Part shown: in pieces, positions 61,782 through 64,000 of the stretch
How positions within the stretch are numbered: the stretch's first letter is position 1
How the letters are laid out: each line of letters opens with the position of its first letter
Assembly: GCA_964463695.1 (NCBI GenBank)
Contig: CAYXCZ010000018.1
Location: 1-64,000, forward strand
Length of the DNA: 64,000 bases
Source of the DNA: JALNZU01 sp964463695
Lineage (GTDB): Bacteria; Bacteroidota; Bacteroidia; Bacteroidales; F082
Reading direction: 5' to 3'
Program-made: the position numbers and the translations under genes
The notes under the pieces: generated by a model
Told to the model about the DNA's origin: nothing
The model's input: only the letters and a program-made list of their open reading frames with translations
Databases searched by the model: none

Positions 61782-64000
61782 ATGGAAAACATGGACTTGA
61801 TCAAACTCGAACCCGAAGAAGAAAAAGGGAATGAGAATGCCCTGGCGGCCACAAATGAGATGGCTGACCAGACAATTGCTTCTGAACAAACCGCTGAGAA
61901 TGAAACTGTCAGCGAAGTTTCAACCCAACTTGATGCCAACGACAAGGATCTGATCGTAAGGCTGATTCAATCCAATCAATTACCTGAGGTAATTTCTGAA
62001 ATAGCCGAAACAGCGGAACCAGAAGTGGTTGCTGAAGAAGAGGTTTCTATTGAAGAAGTTGTTGTGGAAAGCGAAAAGGTTGAGGAAGAACTTCCAAAGG
62101 AGGAAGTCAGTCTAATTGAACCCGAATTAGAGAAAGTTGAAGAAAAGGTTGAGGGAGAGCTTCCACAGGAGGAGATCAGTCTGGTTGAACCCGAATTAGC
62201 GAAAGTTGAAGAAAAGGTTGAGGAGGTACATCTTTTGGCTGCAGAGCACATCGTTGATGAGGAAACTGTTGAAGAAGATGAGGCGATGAGTGAGCATGAT
62301 TTTGCCGGGTTGAACAAACTTCAGCTGGTCGAAATGCTCGAGGAAACCGTTCAGGAACATGATGTTGCCAAGATTAAGAACAAAGTAGCGGCAATTAAGG
62401 TGTATTTTCTCAAACACAATAAGGAAGATATTGACCATGAATTGGATCTATTTATTGCTGACGGTGGAGAAAAAGAGTCCTTTGAACATGCAGATGATCC
62501 GTTAGAAATCCGTTTTAAGGCTGCTTTCAATCAGTATAAAGACAGTAAGTCAAAGCATAACGAACTGCTCGAGCGTCAGAAACATCAGAACCTCGTTCAG
62601 AAACAAGCTATCCTGGAAGAATTGAAAGTGCTGATCTCATCGGAGGAAACACTTAAGAAAACATATGATGAGTTCAAAATCCTTCAGGACAAATGGAAGG
62701 AAATTGGTCAGGTTCCAGCTGGTGAAATCACTAACCTATGGAACAATTATCATTTTCTTGTTGAAAAATTCTTCGATAAGGTAAAGATTAACAGGGAACT
62801 GCGTGATCTTGACATGAGAAAAAACCTGGAAGTAAAAATTGAACTTTGTGAAAAAACAGAAGAACTTTTACTTGAGGAATCTGTAATAAAAGCCTTTAAA
62901 TTACTTCAAAAATATCATGAGGACTGGAAAGAAATTGGTCCAGTTCCACAAGATGTTAAAGAGGAGGTTTGGGAGCGTTTCAAAAATGCAACGGATAAGA
63001 TCAACGCTATACGCCGCGACCATTATTCGAAAATCCAGGAAGAGCAGCAACATAATCTGGATGGAAAAATTGCTTTATGTGAGAAAGCCGAAGAAATCGT
63101 TTCAGATGCATACGACAGTATCAATATCTGGATGAAGAAATCGGATGAGATGAGAGAACTTTTTCAGGTTTGGAGATCGGTTGGACAAGCACCAAAGAAA
63201 CAAAATGATGAAGTTTGGAATCGTTTCAAAGCTGCTATGGATAATTTCTTTGAAGCTAAAAAAGAATATTTTGGCAAACTGAAAGATCAGCAGCTCGATA
63301 ATTACAACCGTAAGCTTGATTTGTGCGTGCAAGCTGAAGCTTTATTGGAAAGCACCGAGTGGCGTAAAGCTACCGATCAATTTAAAGCTCTTCAGGAAGA
63401 ATGGAAGAATATCGGGCCTGTTCCTCGTAAAAATTCTGACAAAATTTGGAAACGTTTCAGAGGGACTTGCGATGAGTTTTTCCGCAAAAAATCAGAGCAC
63501 TTTTCAGGAATCAGAGGAAGAGAAGATGAAAATCTTGCCAAGAAAAAGGAACTTATCGAGAAAATTGCAACATTTGAAGTAAAGGCCGACAGAACAACAA
63601 ACCTTGACGCTTTAAAAACGTTGCAACGCACCTGGATGGAAATCGGCCATGTGCCAATCAAAATCAAGGATCAACTCTATGCTGATTATCGGAAAGCTAT
63701 CGACAAGTTGTTTGAGAAAATGAAACTCACAGAGCAAGAGATGGCAGCAACACATTATCGTTCTTCAGTTGATTCAATGCGCGATGAACCGGATTCTGGC
63801 GATAGAATCAGAAGAGAACGCATGACGCTGGCAACGAAAGTTACCAAACTCAAAGAAGAAATCATGTTGCTTGAAAACAATATCGGATTTTTCTCCAGCA
63901 GTAAGCAAGCAGATATCATGCGGGCTGAATATGAGAAAAAGATTGCTAAAGCAAAAAGTGAAGTAAAACTTTTTGAAGCAAAACTAAAAATGTTAAGGGA
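61782..64000 (+). CDS. DUF349 protein with acidic N-terminus (cut by right edge)
   Basis: At least 739 residues, open to the window end. The first 165 residues are strongly acidic and disordered (KLEPEEEKG, VEEELPKEE) and include a tandem duplication (62073-62210). From about 230 on come repeated DUF349 units of about 70 residues, each with WKEIGQVP / WKEIGPVP / WRSVGQAP / WKNIGPVP / WMEIGHVP and an F-K/R-x-A helix. Function is unknown; the group is long and helical. A TATTTTTG -7-like box is at 61687-61694. Confidence 0.88.
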   Translation, partial: MENMDLIKLEPEEEKGNENALAATNEMADQTIASEQTAENETVSEVSTQLDANDKDLIVRLIQSNQLPEVISEIAETAEPEVVAEEEVSIEEVVVESEKVEEELPKEEVSLIEPELEKVEEKVEGELPQEEISLVEPELAKVEEKVEEVHLLAAEHIVDEETVEEDEAMSEHDFAGLNKLQLVEMLEETVQEHDVAKIKNKVAAIKVYFLKHNKEDIDHELDLFIADGGEKESFEHADDPLEIRFKAAFNQYKDSKSKHNELLERQKHQNLVQKQAILEELKVLISSEETLKKTYDEFKILQDKWKEIGQVPAGEITNLWNNYHFLVEKFFDKVKINRELRDLDMRKNLEVKIELCEKTEELLLEESVIKAFKLLQKYHEDWKEIGPVPQDVKEEVWERFKNATDKINAIRRDHYSKIQEEQQHNLDGKIALCEKAEEIVSDAYDSINIWMKKSDEMRELFQVWRSVGQAPKKQNDEVWNRFKAAMDNFFEAKKEYFGKLKDQQLDNYNRKLDLCVQAEALLESTEWRKATDQFKALQEEWKNIGPVPRKNSDKIWKRFRGTCDEFFRKKSEHFSGIRGREDENLAKKKELIEKIATFEVKADRTTNLDALKTLQRTWMEIGHVPIKIKDQLYADYRKAIDKLFEKMKLTEQEMAATHYRSSVDSMRDEPDSGDRIRRERMTLATKVTKLKEEIMLLENNIGFFSSSKQADIMRAEYEKKIAKAKSEVKLFEAKLKMLR
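62073..62230 (+). repeat. 69-bp tandem duplication in DUF349 gene
   Basis: Two 69-bp copies begin at 62073 and 62142 and a partial third at 62211, all starting GAAAAGGTTGAG. Each encodes about 23 residues of the form EKVEEELPKEEVSLIEPELE, so the reading frame is kept. Confidence 0.85.

Noticed and set aside
61976..62317. Ser-rich 113-residue frame on the minus strand
   Set aside because: It is the antisense of the Glu-rich coding repeat of the DUF349 gene, which produces Ser/Thr-rich complements without stops.

Overview
The window looks like the chromosome of a Bacteroidota bacterium, most likely an anaerobic or microaerophilic member of the Bacteroidales/Marinilabiliales side of the phylum. 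The reasons are AT-rich DNA, promoters of the phylum-specific form (TTG, about 19 nt, TAnnTTTG), almost no Shine-Dalgarno sequences, type IX secretion (T9SS) sorting domains, a FeoA-FeoB fusion, a DPP IV-type S9 peptidase, and the tRNA-hpf-xerC-rpsU neighbourhood. I see no phage, insertion sequence or CRISPR array. It is mostly housekeeping DNA with several compact accessory modules.

Region by region. 1-2,020 (minus): rpsU, xerC, hpf and a four-tRNA run Thr-Tyr-Gly-Thr that leaves the left edge. 2,067-6,752: DPP IV-like peptidase, tRNA-Val, an outer-membrane protein and a thioredoxin-fold lipid/periplasmic-type protein. 6,856-12,940 (plus): a promoter and cobalamin riboswitch followed by two T9SS-sorted surface proteins, a BtuB-like TonB receptor, a BtuG-like lipoprotein propeller and OsmC. 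12,937-24,890: Nudix, clpS-nfeD-floA, a RelA/SpoT protein with a dead hydrolase domain, a class V aminotransferase, a 15-repeat TPR protein, lolD and sucC. 25,249-31,518: YdcF-like protein, DUF6263 protein, dnaB, a Cas4-like/DUF2779 nuclease with its neighbour exonuclease, and mnmD.

31,719-37,837 (plus): a candidate Rex operator and hoxF-U-Y-H-W, a NAD-linked [NiFe] hydrogenase with its maturation protease, followed by a dihydroorotate-dehydrogenase-like flavoprotein. 38,100-46,297: ABC-F ATPase, DUF2750, an orphan Hpt protein, FeoAB, a sigma/anti-sigma-like pair and an endonuclease/phosphatase-family protein. 46,270-54,350 (minus): CheB, CheR and two large hybrid histidine kinases, a signalling island. 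54,406-59,587 (minus): a tight operon of an AmgK-like kinase fused to a RapZ C-terminal domain, a 41-residue Cys-rich protein, a MurU-like nucleotidyltransferase and an AddB-like nuclease. 59,752-64,000 (plus): rubrerythrin-like protein, a methionine gamma-lyase-like enzyme and a DUF349 protein cut by the right edge.

The most interesting points are the riboswitch-controlled B12 capture operon with T9SS-sorted components, the AmgK-RapZ fusion operon with its tiny metal-binding-type protein, the DUF2779 protein whose own DnaQ-like domain has lost its acidic motif beside an intact stand-alone exonuclease, the predicted Rex box sitting directly on the hox start site, the synthetase-only RSH, and a strong Shine-Dalgarno on hpf in a phylum that rarely uses one.
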